Assembly: GCF_006148925.1 (NCBI RefSeq)
Contig: NZ_VAWB01000003.1
Coordinates: 124,001-188,000, forward strand
Direction: 5' to 3'
Source of the DNA: Hyunsoonleella aestuarii
GTDB lineage: Bacteria; Bacteroidota; Bacteroidia; Flavobacteriales; Flavobacteriaceae
Length of the DNA stretch: 64,000 nucleotides
The notes beneath the pieces are model-generated. The model did no database searches. It was given only the letters and a program-made list of their open reading frames with translations, and was not told where the DNA came from. The position numbers were made by a program, and so were the translations under genes. Of the stretch, positions 14,293 through 22,813 are shown one piece after another; the first letter of the stretch is position 1; every line of letters starts with the position of its first letter.

Positions 14293-14664
14293 ATGATGGT
14301 AACCATAGTCAAACTTTTAATAGTAATTATTACAACGCTTTCAGTTAATTCAATGGATACTTATAAATCAATTAAAGCGAATACTGAAAAAACTGAATTT
14401 TATGTATCAAGTTATTTAATTAAAAACCCTCGCGAAAATGCTTTTCAAATTTTAGACAACAAATGCAACGTTTGTCATCATAAGAGGAACAAAAGAGACG
14501 TATTTACTCTTCAAAACATGGATACTTGGGCCAATGATATTGAAAAGCAAGTTTTTATAAAGAAACGTATGCCTAAAGGCAAAATCATAACACTCACTTC
14601 TAATGAGTATCAAGAATTATTAACCTGGATATCATCCACTAAAACGTCAACAAATGGAATTTAA
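14293..14664 (+). CDS. small c-type cytochrome-like protein
   Basis: A 123-residue protein with an N-terminal hydrophobic export segment (about 3-20) and one haem-attachment motif CNVCH at residues 58-62. M93 (KKRMPKG) is a likely distal haem ligand, so it resembles a small monohaem cytochrome acting outside the inner membrane. The start ATG-ATG is at 14293; the second ATG is equally possible. Its 3' end overlaps the next gene by 11 bases, showing tight coupling to the DUF1772 membrane protein. Confidence 0.7.
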   Translation: MMVTIVKLLIVIITTLSVNSMDTYKSIKANTEKTEFYVSSYLIKNPRENAFQILDNKCNVCHHKRNKRDVFTLQNMDTWANDIEKQVFIKKRMPKGKIITLTSNEYQELLTWISSTKTSTNGI

Positions 14665-15145
14665 ACTAAAATTTATGGTGTTAATACTTAGCATCTTATT
14701 TACTGGTCTTACAGCTGGCTTGTGTTTTACTTGGTCTAACGCAGTTACACCGGGAATTGGTCGACTAGACAGCCTAACCTTCTTAAAATCTTTTCAATCA
14801 ATGAATAGAGTAATAATTAATGGCCAATTTATTATTGTATTTTTTGCACCAGTCATTCTACTCTTTCTTAACACTTATTTATTTAAGGGTAACAACACTA
14901 GTTTTTGGCTATTTCTAATTGCCGCAATACTCTTCTTTGTTGGAATAGGTTTGGTAACCATTTTCGGAAACGTTCCTTTAAACGAGGTTTTAGACAAATC
15001 GAACCTAGAAGCACTTTCTACAGTCGAATTGCAAGAGCTTCGAAACAAATTTGAGCAACCCTGGAACCGATGGCATAGTATAAGAACTCTCTCATCCTTT
15101 AGTGCTTTTGTGCTCTTAATTATAGGCATGCTTTACATCAAATAA
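14654..15145 (+). CDS. DUF1772 (anthrone-oxygenase-like) membrane protein
   Basis: A 163-residue membrane protein with four hydrophobic segments. It carries the features of the DUF1772 family: an early GLTAGLCFTWSNAVTPGIG, a central FGNVPLNEVLD, and W-x-R-W-H (PWNRWHSIRT) before the last segment. The family includes fungal anthrone oxygenases, but most bacterial members are uncharacterised. It overlaps the upstream cytochrome-like gene by 11 bases and is followed 30 bases later by another small membrane protein. Confidence 0.8.
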   Translation: MEFKLKFMVLILSILFTGLTAGLCFTWSNAVTPGIGRLDSLTFLKSFQSMNRVIINGQFIIVFFAPVILLFLNTYLFKGNNTSFWLFLIAAILFFVGIGLVTIFGNVPLNEVLDKSNLEALSTVELQELRNKFEQPWNRWHSIRTLSSFSAFVLLIIGMLYIK

Positions 15146-15175
15146 GAACATTAATAAGTTTAAAAACGAACAATC

Positions 15176-15580
15176 ATGAAACAATTAAGAGCTATAGGTA
15201 TTGGCATTATTATCTGGATTCTTGGAGTAAGTATTTACACAGTCTCCTACTACATTCCAATCTTAGAAGACCAAGAACTACAGGCAAATATCGTATTGTC
15301 TTTAGGAATACTACCTATAGTATGGTTTGGGGCAAAACTATACTACAGAAAGAAGAGCACTATAAAAGGATACTGGTTAGGTTTAGCTTTCTTTTTAACC
15401 GCAGCAGTTTTAGATGCCCTGATTACGGTTCCCTATTTAATAGTTCCCAATGGAGGAACGTATTATGATTTCTTTACTGCTTTTGGTTTTTGGCTTATCG
15501 GAATAGAATTTATAATAATGACCACTGTGCATTGGTACACTAAGGTTCAAAGCAAAAGAAATGTCACATCTTATTTATAA
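15176..15580 (+). CDS. small four-helix membrane protein (DUF5367-like)
   Basis: A 134-residue membrane protein with four predicted segments (about 7-26, 38-55, 65-85, 98-120). It resembles the DUF5367 group by size and by the pattern around GYWLGLAFFLTAAVLDALIT, but this is a moderate-confidence match. It lies between the DUF1772 gene and the NmrA-like gene, on the same strand with short gaps, and probably shares their transcript. No function is known. Confidence 0.6.
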   Translation: MKQLRAIGIGIIIWILGVSIYTVSYYIPILEDQELQANIVLSLGILPIVWFGAKLYYRKKSTIKGYWLGLAFFLTAAVLDALITVPYLIVPNGGTYYDFFTAFGFWLIGIEFIIMTTVHWYTKVQSKRNVTSYL

Positions 15581-15643
15581 ATACAACATCAAAACGTTTC
15601 AAATAATTCAAAACAATTAATAATAAATTAAAATCAAATAAAA

Positions 15644-16489
15644 ATGAAAACAGAAAACATTTTAGTAATCGGAGGAACTGGTAAAACTGGTCGCCGAGTT
15701 GCAGAAAACTTAACACAATTAGGTCACAACGTGCGTGTTGTAGGTAGAAAATCAAACCCTGCTTTTGATTGGGAAAATCCAGAAACCTATGATGAGTCTT
15801 TGAAAGATATGGACAGAGCCTACATCGTATATTATCCTGATTTAGCAGTACCTGGCTCTAGAGATGCTATTACAACACTTACCAAAAAAGCATTAGAGGC
15901 TGGTTTAGAAAAAGTAGTATTACTTTCTGGTAAAGGGGAAACTGAAGCTGAAGCCTGTGAGGATATTGTAGCGAATTCTGGATTAAACTACACTTTAGTT
16001 AGAGCGTCATGGTTTAATCAAAATTTTAGTGAAGGTGCGTTTTTAGATTTTATATTAGATGGTGTGGTAGCACTACCAATGCCAGACGCTGAAATTCCAT
16101 TTGTGGACGCAAATGACATTGCAGATGTAGTATCTAAAGTATTAATTGAAGATTCATATAATGGACAAACCATTACCGTTACAGGACCTCAAAAAAGAAC
16201 CTTTAAGGAAGTCGTTGAAATTATGGCAGAATCTATTGATAAACACATTCAATTTGTGCCAATTTCTATTGACGAATTCAAGGAAGGTATGAAAGAAGCA
16301 GGACTACCTGATTCTTATGTTTGGCTATTTGGGTATTTATTCCAAGAAGTATTAGGGAATCCGGATAATCAAGAAGTCTCTGATGATATAGCTAAAGTGT
16401 TAGGGAGACCTGCAAAAGATTTTGAAGCTTTTGCCAAGAAGACTGCTGCCACTGGTATTTGGAATCAAAGTGTATCCACAACATTATAA
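15644..16489 (+). CDS. NmrA-like NAD(P)-binding protein
   Basis: A 281-residue atypical short-chain dehydrogenase. The nucleotide-binding loop GGTGKTGRR is at about residues 10-18, and the N-terminal Rossmann half continues to about 130. An ASWFNQNFSEG stretch near 122-132 is typical of NmrA-like quinone reductases and redox sensors. It lacks the YxxxK catalytic pair in the usual place, again as in NmrA-like members. It closes the plus-strand run of small redox and membrane genes. NAD(P)H:quinone oxidoreduction is the best guess. Confidence 0.8.
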   Translation: MKTENILVIGGTGKTGRRVAENLTQLGHNVRVVGRKSNPAFDWENPETYDESLKDMDRAYIVYYPDLAVPGSRDAITTLTKKALEAGLEKVVLLSGKGETEAEACEDIVANSGLNYTLVRASWFNQNFSEGAFLDFILDGVVALPMPDAEIPFVDANDIADVVSKVLIEDSYNGQTITVTGPQKRTFKEVVEIMAESIDKHIQFVPISIDEFKEGMKEAGLPDSYVWLFGYLFQEVLGNPDNQEVSDDIAKVLGRPAKDFEAFAKKTAATGIWNQSVSTTL

Positions 16490-16512
16490 AATAAATGTAA
16501 AAAACAAAAATG

Positions 16513-16559
16513 CAACAGGATCTTTAAGTCAATTAATGATTCAATTATTGGTCCTGTTG
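16513..16559 (+). terminator. inverted repeat, possible terminator or attenuator
   Basis: CAACAGGA at 16513-16520 is the complement of TCCTGTTG at 16552-16559 with a 31-base loop that can itself pair partly (CAATTAAT with ATTG stretches). It follows the NmrA-like gene and precedes the 63-residue gene. There is no long T run, so termination is uncertain. Confidence 0.35.
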
Positions 16560-16581
16560 TTAATTACAAAAAGGAATACTT

Positions 16582-16773
16582 ATGAAAACAAGCAAAGCAT
16601 ACAATATAAAATTCAAGCATCTTAAACTAGGTGTAATTTTGGGAGCAGGAATTGGACTTTGCACTGGAATCTTGACCAATAGTATTGCAGTTAGTTTGTC
16701 TTTAGGAGCGGGAGTTGGTTTAAACTTTGGTGTTGCCCTTGGAACTGGTGTTAAAAAAGAAAATGAGAATTAG
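16582..16773 (+). CDS. small glycine-rich membrane peptide (63 aa)
   Basis: A 63-residue product with a basic N-terminus (about 1-14) followed by two hydrophobic Gly/Ala-rich segments (LGVILGAGIGLCTGILT and LSLGAGVGLNFGVALGTG) and a charged end KKENEN. The near-repeat GAGIGL / GAGVGL suggests glycine-zipper packing of the two helices. I do not recognise a family. It follows the NmrA-like gene by 92 bases. A real gene is likely because of the coherent topology, but a function is not assigned. Confidence 0.5.
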   Translation: MKTSKAYNIKFKHLKLGVILGAGIGLCTGILTNSIAVSLSLGAGVGLNFGVALGTGVKKENEN

Positions 16774-16968
16774 GAATTGAAAACACAAAGTGATAATTAA
16801 ACAATTACCAACACCATGTGTAATTAATAACGGTTTGAGTAATAACTGGTATCTTCAATTTAACGTACCAATAAATAAAGATAAAATAAATGAATGATAC
16901 GATACTACGAAAAAAGTTTTCGGAGATTCCAAAAACAATTTAATAATTAAAAACAGTAAATAAACACA

Positions 16969-18255
16969 ATGAAACGATTATTGAAATATGTTTTACTAAC
17001 TTTTGCATTAGTTATAGTTTGGACAACTATTATTTTTTTCTCTACTGACAGAGGCTGGTGGTACACGCCGTTTACTCAATATCAGAAACCGATTCATTTT
17101 ATCACCTCGGTTCAAAAGGAACTTCAAAGCGAGTACGTTGGAAATATGGCAATTGCAGTATTTCAGAATGGAAGATTAGTCAAAGAATCTTTTCATACTA
17201 ATGCAAAAATAGTTGACAAAAACACTGTATTTCAAGTTGCTTCTTTATCCAAATTTGTTACCGCAATTGGAGTAATGTGCCTCGTACAAGAAGAAAAAAT
17301 AGACTTAGATGTACCTGTAAGTACTTACTTAACAAGATGGCAATTACCCATAAGTTCTTTTAACAATAATGAAGTAACTGTACGAAGATTACTAAGCCAT
17401 ACAGCAGGTTTGACAGACGGACTTGGTTATGCAGGTTTTAAAAATATCAAAAATGTACAGTCATTAGAATCATCACTTAGCAGAGCAAAAGATGCTGATC
17501 CAAATAAAGATGGTAGAACAAGAGTAGGAATTTTACCAGGAAGTGAATGGCGTTACTCGGGAGGTGGTTTTACATTATTACAACTTATTGTAGAAGAAGT
17601 AAGCGGTCAATCGTTTGACACCTATATGCGAACTGAAATTTTTGAACCATTAATGATGCAATCTTCATTCTATCAATGGAATGAAAAGTTTCGAGATAGA
17701 CTGTGTGATTTTTATAATGCAGATGGTTCAAAAGCAAGTCATTTTTATTATACAGCACAAGCTGCAACTTCACTGTACACAACTTTGGCAGATTTAGAAA
17801 AGCTTTTTCATCTTTTTAATAGCGAATCTAATATTAAGAAACCCTTATCATCAAAGTTTCAAAGAATGATGTGGCAAGTTGAAGCAAGTAAACTTGGTAC
17901 CCCAATTTATGGATTAGGTACGTTTCTTTTTACTGAAACTGAAAAATCACATTTCATAATTGGTCATGATGGTCAAAGTAACCCCCCTATCAATACAGCC
18001 TTTCGTTTCGATACAAAAACTAAAGACGGTATTATTATTTTAACTACGGGGAATCCAGACTTTGCCACCCGTATTGCTAGCGACTGGGTGTTTTTGAAGA
18101 CTGGAAAAATTGACGCACTTCTTTTCGTATTACAACAAAACAAAATGGTAAAAAGCATAATCTTTGGAAATATCACAATCATTATATTAATCATTTTGAT
18201 AGCGTTTTCACGAATGTATAAACATGCTGATACTAATCGAATCAAAAATGGTTAA
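16969..18255 (+). CDS. serine hydrolase of the class C beta-lactamase family
   Basis: A 428-residue enzyme with an N-terminal membrane segment (about 5-25) and a second hydrophobic segment near the C-terminus (about 394-414), so the catalytic domain should face the periplasm. Active-site motifs are present: S92-L-S-K95 (SxxK), Y196-S-G (YxN-like box with Gly in the third place) and H333-D-G (HxG box replacing KTG). This PF00144 family covers esterases, peptidases and penicillin-binding relatives. A true beta-lactamase role is not implied. It ends the plus-strand accessory cluster. Confidence 0.8.
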   Translation: MKRLLKYVLLTFALVIVWTTIIFFSTDRGWWYTPFTQYQKPIHFITSVQKELQSEYVGNMAIAVFQNGRLVKESFHTNAKIVDKNTVFQVASLSKFVTAIGVMCLVQEEKIDLDVPVSTYLTRWQLPISSFNNNEVTVRRLLSHTAGLTDGLGYAGFKNIKNVQSLESSLSRAKDADPNKDGRTRVGILPGSEWRYSGGGFTLLQLIVEEVSGQSFDTYMRTEIFEPLMMQSSFYQWNEKFRDRLCDFYNADGSKASHFYYTAQAATSLYTTLADLEKLFHLFNSESNIKKPLSSKFQRMMWQVEASKLGTPIYGLGTFLFTETEKSHFIIGHDGQSNPPINTAFRFDTKTKDGIIILTTGNPDFATRIASDWVFLKTGKIDALLFVLQQNKMVKSIIFGNITIIILIILIAFSRMYKHADTNRIKNG

Positions 18256-18318
18256 TTCTAAGTTTGACAAATGAAAAAGGGTTTCTCAAATTTGCGATTC
18301 TGCAATAGTTTTCAAACT

Positions 18319-19509
18319 TTATTTGACTACACCCAGCTCTTTTCCAACTTTCACAAATGCAGCAATTGCTTTTTCAAGATGTGCTTTTTCATGACTGGCC
18401 GAAATCTGCACGCGAATTCTTGCTTTTCCTCTCGGCACCACAGGAAAGAAAAAACCAATAACATAGATTCCTTCTTCCAGAAGCTTCTTAGCAAACTCTT
18501 GAGCTAAGGTAGCTTCATAAAGCATAATAGGCACTATGGGATGGGTTCCGGGAACAATATCGAAACCTGCTAATGTCATTTCATCTCTAAAAAACTTAGT
18601 GTTGTTCTCTAATTTATCCCTTAAATGTGTTGAATTTGTTAACATATCCAATACCTTAATTGTCGCGCCTACTATTGCTGGAGCAACTGTATTTGAAAAC
18701 AAATAGGGTCTAGAATGCTGTCTTAGTATATCAACAATTTCTTTTCTTGCTGCGGTAAACCCTCCAGATGCACCTCCTAAAGCCTTTCCATAAGTTCCCG
18801 TAATAATATCTATCCGTTCCATAACATTATGATACTCATGAGAACCTCTTCCCGTTTTACCTAAAAAACCAGTGGAATGACATTCATCTATCATAACCAT
18901 AGCTCCATACTTATCGGCTAAATCACAAATCTTGTCTAGCTGAGCGATAGTACCATCCATTGAAAAAGAACCATCTGTTACAATTAGTTTTCTTCTCGAA
19001 GATTCTGCTTGCTTTAATTGCTCTTCTAAATCGGTCATATTGTTATGCTTGAACCTAAAACGCTTGGCCTTACATAGACGGATACCATCAATAATTGAAG
19101 CATGGTTCAATTCATCAGAAATAACGGCATCTTCAGCAGAAAGAAGTGGCTCGAAAAGTCCACCATTGGCATCAAACGCCGCTGCGTATAGAATACAATC
19201 TTCCATTCCTAAAAAAGTCGCGGTTTTTCTCTCCAACTCCTTATGAATATCTTGGGTTCCACAAATAAATCGCACAGACGAAAGTCCAAATCCGTGAGTC
19301 TTGATCGCCTCAATTCCAGCTTGAATCACTTCTGGATGTGAAGAAAGGCCTAGGTAATTGTTCGCACAAAAATTCAATACTTCATCTTGAGAAGTTGTAC
19401 TAATAACTGCGCCTTGTTTTGAAGTTATTACGCGTTCATTTTTGTAAAGACCGCTTTCTTTAATGTTTTCAATATCTTTTAATAAATCTTCTTTTACTGT
19501 ACCGTACAT
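18319..19509 (-). CDS. kbl: glycine C-acetyltransferase (2-amino-3-ketobutyrate CoA ligase)
   Basis: A 396-residue PLP enzyme that cleaves 2-amino-3-oxobutyrate with CoA to glycine and acetyl-CoA, the second step of threonine breakdown in the cytosol. It has the full alpha-oxoamine synthase pattern: CANNYLGL at 48-55, MIDECHSTG at 206-214 (the Asp contacts the PLP ring), and GTYGKALGG with Schiff-base lysine K242. Its length matches E. coli Kbl (398). It lies 3 bases downstream of the threonine-dehydrogenase-type gene, so the two pathway enzymes are made from one transcript. Confidence 0.93.
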   Translation of the reverse strand: MYGTVKEDLLKDIENIKESGLYKNERVITSKQGAVISTTSQDEVLNFCANNYLGLSSHPEVIQAGIEAIKTHGFGLSSVRFICGTQDIHKELERKTATFLGMEDCILYAAAFDANGGLFEPLLSAEDAVISDELNHASIIDGIRLCKAKRFRFKHNNMTDLEEQLKQAESSRRKLIVTDGSFSMDGTIAQLDKICDLADKYGAMVMIDECHSTGFLGKTGRGSHEYHNVMERIDIITGTYGKALGGASGGFTAARKEIVDILRQHSRPYLFSNTVAPAIVGATIKVLDMLTNSTHLRDKLENNTKFFRDEMTLAGFDIVPGTHPIVPIMLYEATLAQEFAKKLLEEGIYVIGFFFPVVPRGKARIRVQISASHEKAHLEKAIAAFVKVGKELGVVK

Positions 19510-19512
19510 CTC

Positions 19513-20466
19513 TTAATTATTAACAAATTGTTTCAATTTTAAATTATCTATCATGACTTTGGTCATTTCCTCCAAACCAAATTTAGGTTTCCAACCCCAA
19601 TCAAGTCTTGCTTCATTATCATCGATAGTCAATGGCCAAGAATCAGCAATCTTCTGTCTGAAATCTGGTTTATAGCTTATGCTAAAATTAGGGTAAAACT
19701 TTTGAACGGCAGTAGCTAGTTCCTTTGGGCTAAAACTTAAACCTGCTAAATTATATGACGTCCGAACAGAAATATTTTGACCTGGCGCATCCATAAGATT
19801 GATGGTGGCATCAATAACATCATCCATATATATCATAGGTAAAATTGTATCAGCGTCCAGGAAACATTCAAAATCTTCATTTTTAATGGCTTTATGGAAC
19901 ATGTCTACGGCATAATCGGTTGTGCCTCCACCGGGTAACGATTGATATCCTATAACTCCAGGATATCTAAGGGAACGTACATCTAACCCATATTTTTCAA
20001 AATAGTAATTGGCCCAATTTTCTCCAGCAACTTTACTCATGCCATAAACTGTTGTTGGCGTTAAATTTGAAAATTGAGGAGTTTTTAATCTCTGAACATT
20101 AGGCCCAAAGACTGCTATAGAACTAGGATAGAACACTTTTTTTACATTTTGAAGCCTTGAAACTTCTAAAACATTAAAAAAAGTTTTCATGTTTATATCC
20201 CAAGTATTTAAAGGATAAGTCTCCCCTTTAGCTGACAAAACGGCGACTAAATGATAGATTTCTGTAACCTTATACTTAACCACAAGCTTTTGCATAGCCT
20301 CAAAATCGGTGGCATCAAGAATTTCAAAATGACCGTTAAAGTTGGCATCAAACTTTAAATCTGTCGCAATAACATTATCGAACCCCCACTTTTCTTGTAA
20401 TCGCTCACGCAGGACTAAACCCAATTGTCCACCTGCTCCAGTTATAAGTATTTTTTCCTCTAACAT
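19513..20466 (-). CDS. epimerase-fold L-threonine 3-dehydrogenase
   Basis: A 317-residue extended short-chain dehydrogenase. The NAD-binding loop TGAGGQLG is at about 8-15 and the catalytic YGMSK pair near 142-146. The fold is that of UDP-galactose epimerase, but family knowledge of short bacterial threonine dehydrogenases of this type and the immediate kbl neighbour point to oxidation of L-threonine to 2-amino-3-oxobutyrate. The gap to kbl is 3 bases. A divergent Lrp-type regulator starts 161 bases away and is a natural controller. Confidence 0.85.
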   Translation of the reverse strand: MLEEKILITGAGGQLGLVLRERLQEKWGFDNVIATDLKFDANFNGHFEILDATDFEAMQKLVVKYKVTEIYHLVAVLSAKGETYPLNTWDINMKTFFNVLEVSRLQNVKKVFYPSSIAVFGPNVQRLKTPQFSNLTPTTVYGMSKVAGENWANYYFEKYGLDVRSLRYPGVIGYQSLPGGGTTDYAVDMFHKAIKNEDFECFLDADTILPMIYMDDVIDATINLMDAPGQNISVRTSYNLAGLSFSPKELATAVQKFYPNFSISYKPDFRQKIADSWPLTIDDNEARLDWGWKPKFGLEEMTKVMIDNLKLKQFVNN

Positions 20467-20483
20467 ACCATTAAGATAAAGTA

Positions 20484-20491
20484 CAAAATTA
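20484..20491 (-). promoter_or_regulatory. probable -7 box for the threonine operon (TAATTTTG)
   Basis: On the minus strand the bases read TAATTTTG, a match to TAnnTTTG, 18 bases before the start at 20466. The -33 element is weak. Such a short leader is common in this phylum. Confidence 0.35.
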
Positions 20492-20559
20492 CTTAATTAG
20501 TAATTATATAAGCATTTTTAGCTATAATACAGACACAAATAAGAATTAATACCTTTAAA

Positions 20560-20588
20560 TTGTTATTTTAAAAGATTTATTATCTTTA
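20560..20588 (+). promoter_or_regulatory. probable promoter of the Lrp-type gene
   Basis: TTG at 20560-20562 is followed after 18 bases by TATCTTTA at 20581-20588, close to the Bacteroidota consensus TTTG-N19-TAnnTTTG with the final G replaced. It lies 40 bases before the start codon at 20628. Confidence 0.4.
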
Positions 20589-20627
20589 ATGACTCTAAAA
20601 AATATTAATTCTCAGTAATTTTTCCCG

Positions 20628-21098
20628 ATGACAGAAAAAATAGATTCAGTCGATTTAAAAATTTTAAAGATTCTTCAAGAAGATGCAAAAAAAACAACTA
20701 AAGAGGTTGCCAACATATTAAACTTAACAGCTTCTCCAGTATATGAACGGATAAGACGATTGGAAAAAAAGGGTTACATAAAAAAGTACGTTGCCCTTTT
20801 AGATAAAAAGTTAACCAACAATCCTATTACCGCTTTATGCATGGTCTCTTTAAGATACCATAACGAAGGATTTATTGATACTTTCGATAAGCAAATAAGA
20901 GCGTTGCCAGAAGTTCAAGAATGTTACCACATGGCTGGAAAAGTAGATTTCTTTTTAAAAATAAATGTGCAAAGTCTAGATGCTTATCATGAGTTCGTAA
21001 GATTGAAACTATCAAAAATCGATAATATAGGTGTATTAGAAAGTTATTTCGTATTAAAGGAAATATTCCACACCACAGAATATCATCTTGAATCATAA
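20628..21098 (+). CDS. Lrp/AsnC family transcriptional regulator
   Basis: A 156-residue regulator with the standard two-part build. A winged helix at about 5-60 (VDLKILKILQEDAKKTTKEV, then SPVYERIRRLEKKGYIKKY) precedes a RAM ligand-binding domain at about 70-145 (VQECYHMAGKVDFFLKI). The family senses amino acids and forms octamers on DNA. It is divergent from the threonine dehydrogenase/kbl operon across a 161-base spacer, so threonine, glycine or leucine-type control of that operon is a reasonable inference. Confidence 0.9.
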   Translation: MTEKIDSVDLKILKILQEDAKKTTKEVANILNLTASPVYERIRRLEKKGYIKKYVALLDKKLTNNPITALCMVSLRYHNEGFIDTFDKQIRALPEVQECYHMAGKVDFFLKINVQSLDAYHEFVRLKLSKIDNIGVLESYFVLKEIFHTTEYHLES

Positions 21099-21189
21099 AA
21101 TATATCTTGTTGCATAGAATTAATTAATAAAGTATACTAATTCATACTTTCAAAAGTTATATTTTTAGCCTTTAAATTCAAGTCATAAA

Positions 21190-22755
21190 ATGAAACGTAG
21201 TCTTTACTTTCTATTCCTAATATTCTTTTTAATCTTTTGGAGTTCTTGCAGAAAGGATTTCGATTTTTCCCCAAGCACTGGTTCGCTAGAATTTTCCAGA
21301 GATACTGTTTATTTAGATACGGTATTTACCAATATTGGTTCGAGCACATACAACTTAAAGGTTTATAATAGAAGTGACGATGATATATTAATCCCGTCGG
21401 TTAGATTATCACAAGGACAAACTTCTGAATATAGATTAAATGTTGATGGTATGGCGGGAAAAGAGTTTAATGACATTTCCATATTAGCGAAGGATAGTAT
21501 TTTTATTTTCGTGGAGACAACCATAGACATCAATAATTTCCCTAATCCCGTTGGCAGTTATTTGTATACAGATAAAATTGAATTTGATTCTGGAGGAAAT
21601 CAACAAAACGTGGAATTAGTAACACTTGTTAAGGATGCTGTTTTTATTTACCCCAATAGAGATAATACTACTAAAGTTGTTGAAACTTTAACACTCAACA
21701 TAGGAGGTGAACTTGTTGAAACAGATTTACAGGGTCGGGAATTACTACCTAGCGAACTCACCTTTACCAATGAAAAACCCTATGTTATTTATGGCTTTGC
21801 AACGGTGCCTACTAACGAAACATTAACTGTAGAAGCTGGAGCAAGAATACATTTTCATGATAATTCTGGACTTATCGTTTCCAACGGAGCATCATTACAG
21901 GTAAATGGAAGTTATAGCGCCGATCAAGAATTGCTTGAAAATGAAGTGATTTTTGAAGGCGATAGATTAGAACCTAATTTCTCCGATGTTCCTGGACAGT
22001 GGGGAACGATATGGTTACTTGAAGGCAGTATTAATAATACCATTAACTACGCTACCATTAAAAATGCCTTAGTTGGTATATTGTGCGATGGCAATCCTAG
22101 TGAAGTAAATGATAAACTTTCTATATCTAATTCTCAAATATATAACTCGGGCAGCTTTGGTATTCTTGGAAGAAACACCTCGATAACTGGAGAAAATGTG
22201 GTTATTAATAATGCTGGTCAGTCTTCGTTTGCAGGTACGTTTGGAGGTAAATATAATTTCACACATTCTACAATTGCCAATTATTGGTCTAATGGATTTA
22301 GGCAACTTCCTTCTGTATTACTTAACAATTTTGTATTAGATGAAGACAACAACGCTACCATTACAGATTTACAAGAAGCTAATTTTAATAATTGTATCAT
22401 CTACGGAAACGATAATCCTGAAATTTTGCTAGATGAAATTGAAGATGAGGCTGTTGTTTTCAACTTTAAATTCACTAATTGTTTAATTCGATTTGAAGAC
22501 AACAACGATAATTTCACAGGACCTAATTACGATTTAACCGACACCAATCGTTACGATGGCAATATTTTTAATGAAGATCCAAACTTTAAAGATCCCAGCT
22601 TAAACCAGCTTATTATTGGAGACGAATCTGCTGCTATAAATAAGGGCTTGGGGACGTTCGCAACACAAGTCCCTGTTGATATTTTAAATGTAAATAGAAC
22701 CGCTTCACCCGATTTAGGTGCTTACCAACATATTACCTTTCCAGAAAATGATTAA
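21190..22755 (+). CDS. lipoprotein with a predicted right-handed beta-helix
   Basis: A 521-residue exported protein. The signal sequence ends at a lipobox-type cysteine (FWSSCRK, Cys at about 20). Residues about 30-150 form an immunoglobulin-like region (DTVFTNIGSSTYNLKVYN). The centre, about 200-440, has the short repeated Ile/Asn turns of a parallel beta-helix (ATIKNALVGI, LSISNSQIYNSGSFGILG, INNAGQSSF). The end NRTASPDLGAYQH is the classic closing motif of such proteins. It is probably anchored in the outer membrane. The substrate or ligand is unknown. A strong terminator follows. Confidence 0.75.
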   Translation: MKRSLYFLFLIFFLIFWSSCRKDFDFSPSTGSLEFSRDTVYLDTVFTNIGSSTYNLKVYNRSDDDILIPSVRLSQGQTSEYRLNVDGMAGKEFNDISILAKDSIFIFVETTIDINNFPNPVGSYLYTDKIEFDSGGNQQNVELVTLVKDAVFIYPNRDNTTKVVETLTLNIGGELVETDLQGRELLPSELTFTNEKPYVIYGFATVPTNETLTVEAGARIHFHDNSGLIVSNGASLQVNGSYSADQELLENEVIFEGDRLEPNFSDVPGQWGTIWLLEGSINNTINYATIKNALVGILCDGNPSEVNDKLSISNSQIYNSGSFGILGRNTSITGENVVINNAGQSSFAGTFGGKYNFTHSTIANYWSNGFRQLPSVLLNNFVLDEDNNATITDLQEANFNNCIIYGNDNPEILLDEIEDEAVVFNFKFTNCLIRFEDNNDNFTGPNYDLTDTNRYDGNIFNEDPNFKDPSLNQLIIGDESAAINKGLGTFATQVPVDILNVNRTASPDLGAYQHITFPEND

Positions 22756-22757
22756 AT

Positions 22758-22789
22758 AAAAAACTCCCGAAATATTTAGGGAGTTTTTT
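22758..22789. terminator. bidirectional rho-independent terminator
   Basis: AAAAAACTCCC and GGGAGTTTTTT pair across the loop GAAATATTTA. A-run and T-run flank both sides, so it can serve both the plus-strand beta-helix lipoprotein gene and the converging glyA gene. Confidence 0.85.
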
Positions 22790-22813
22790 ATTACTATTTT
22801 TATAATTGTAGTC

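Noticed and set aside
16969-18255. Beta-lactamase resistance gene
   Set aside because: The SxxK and HxG boxes fit the broad serine-hydrolase family PF00144. Nothing points to antibiotic hydrolysis, and membrane segments at both ends are atypical for a class C beta-lactamase.
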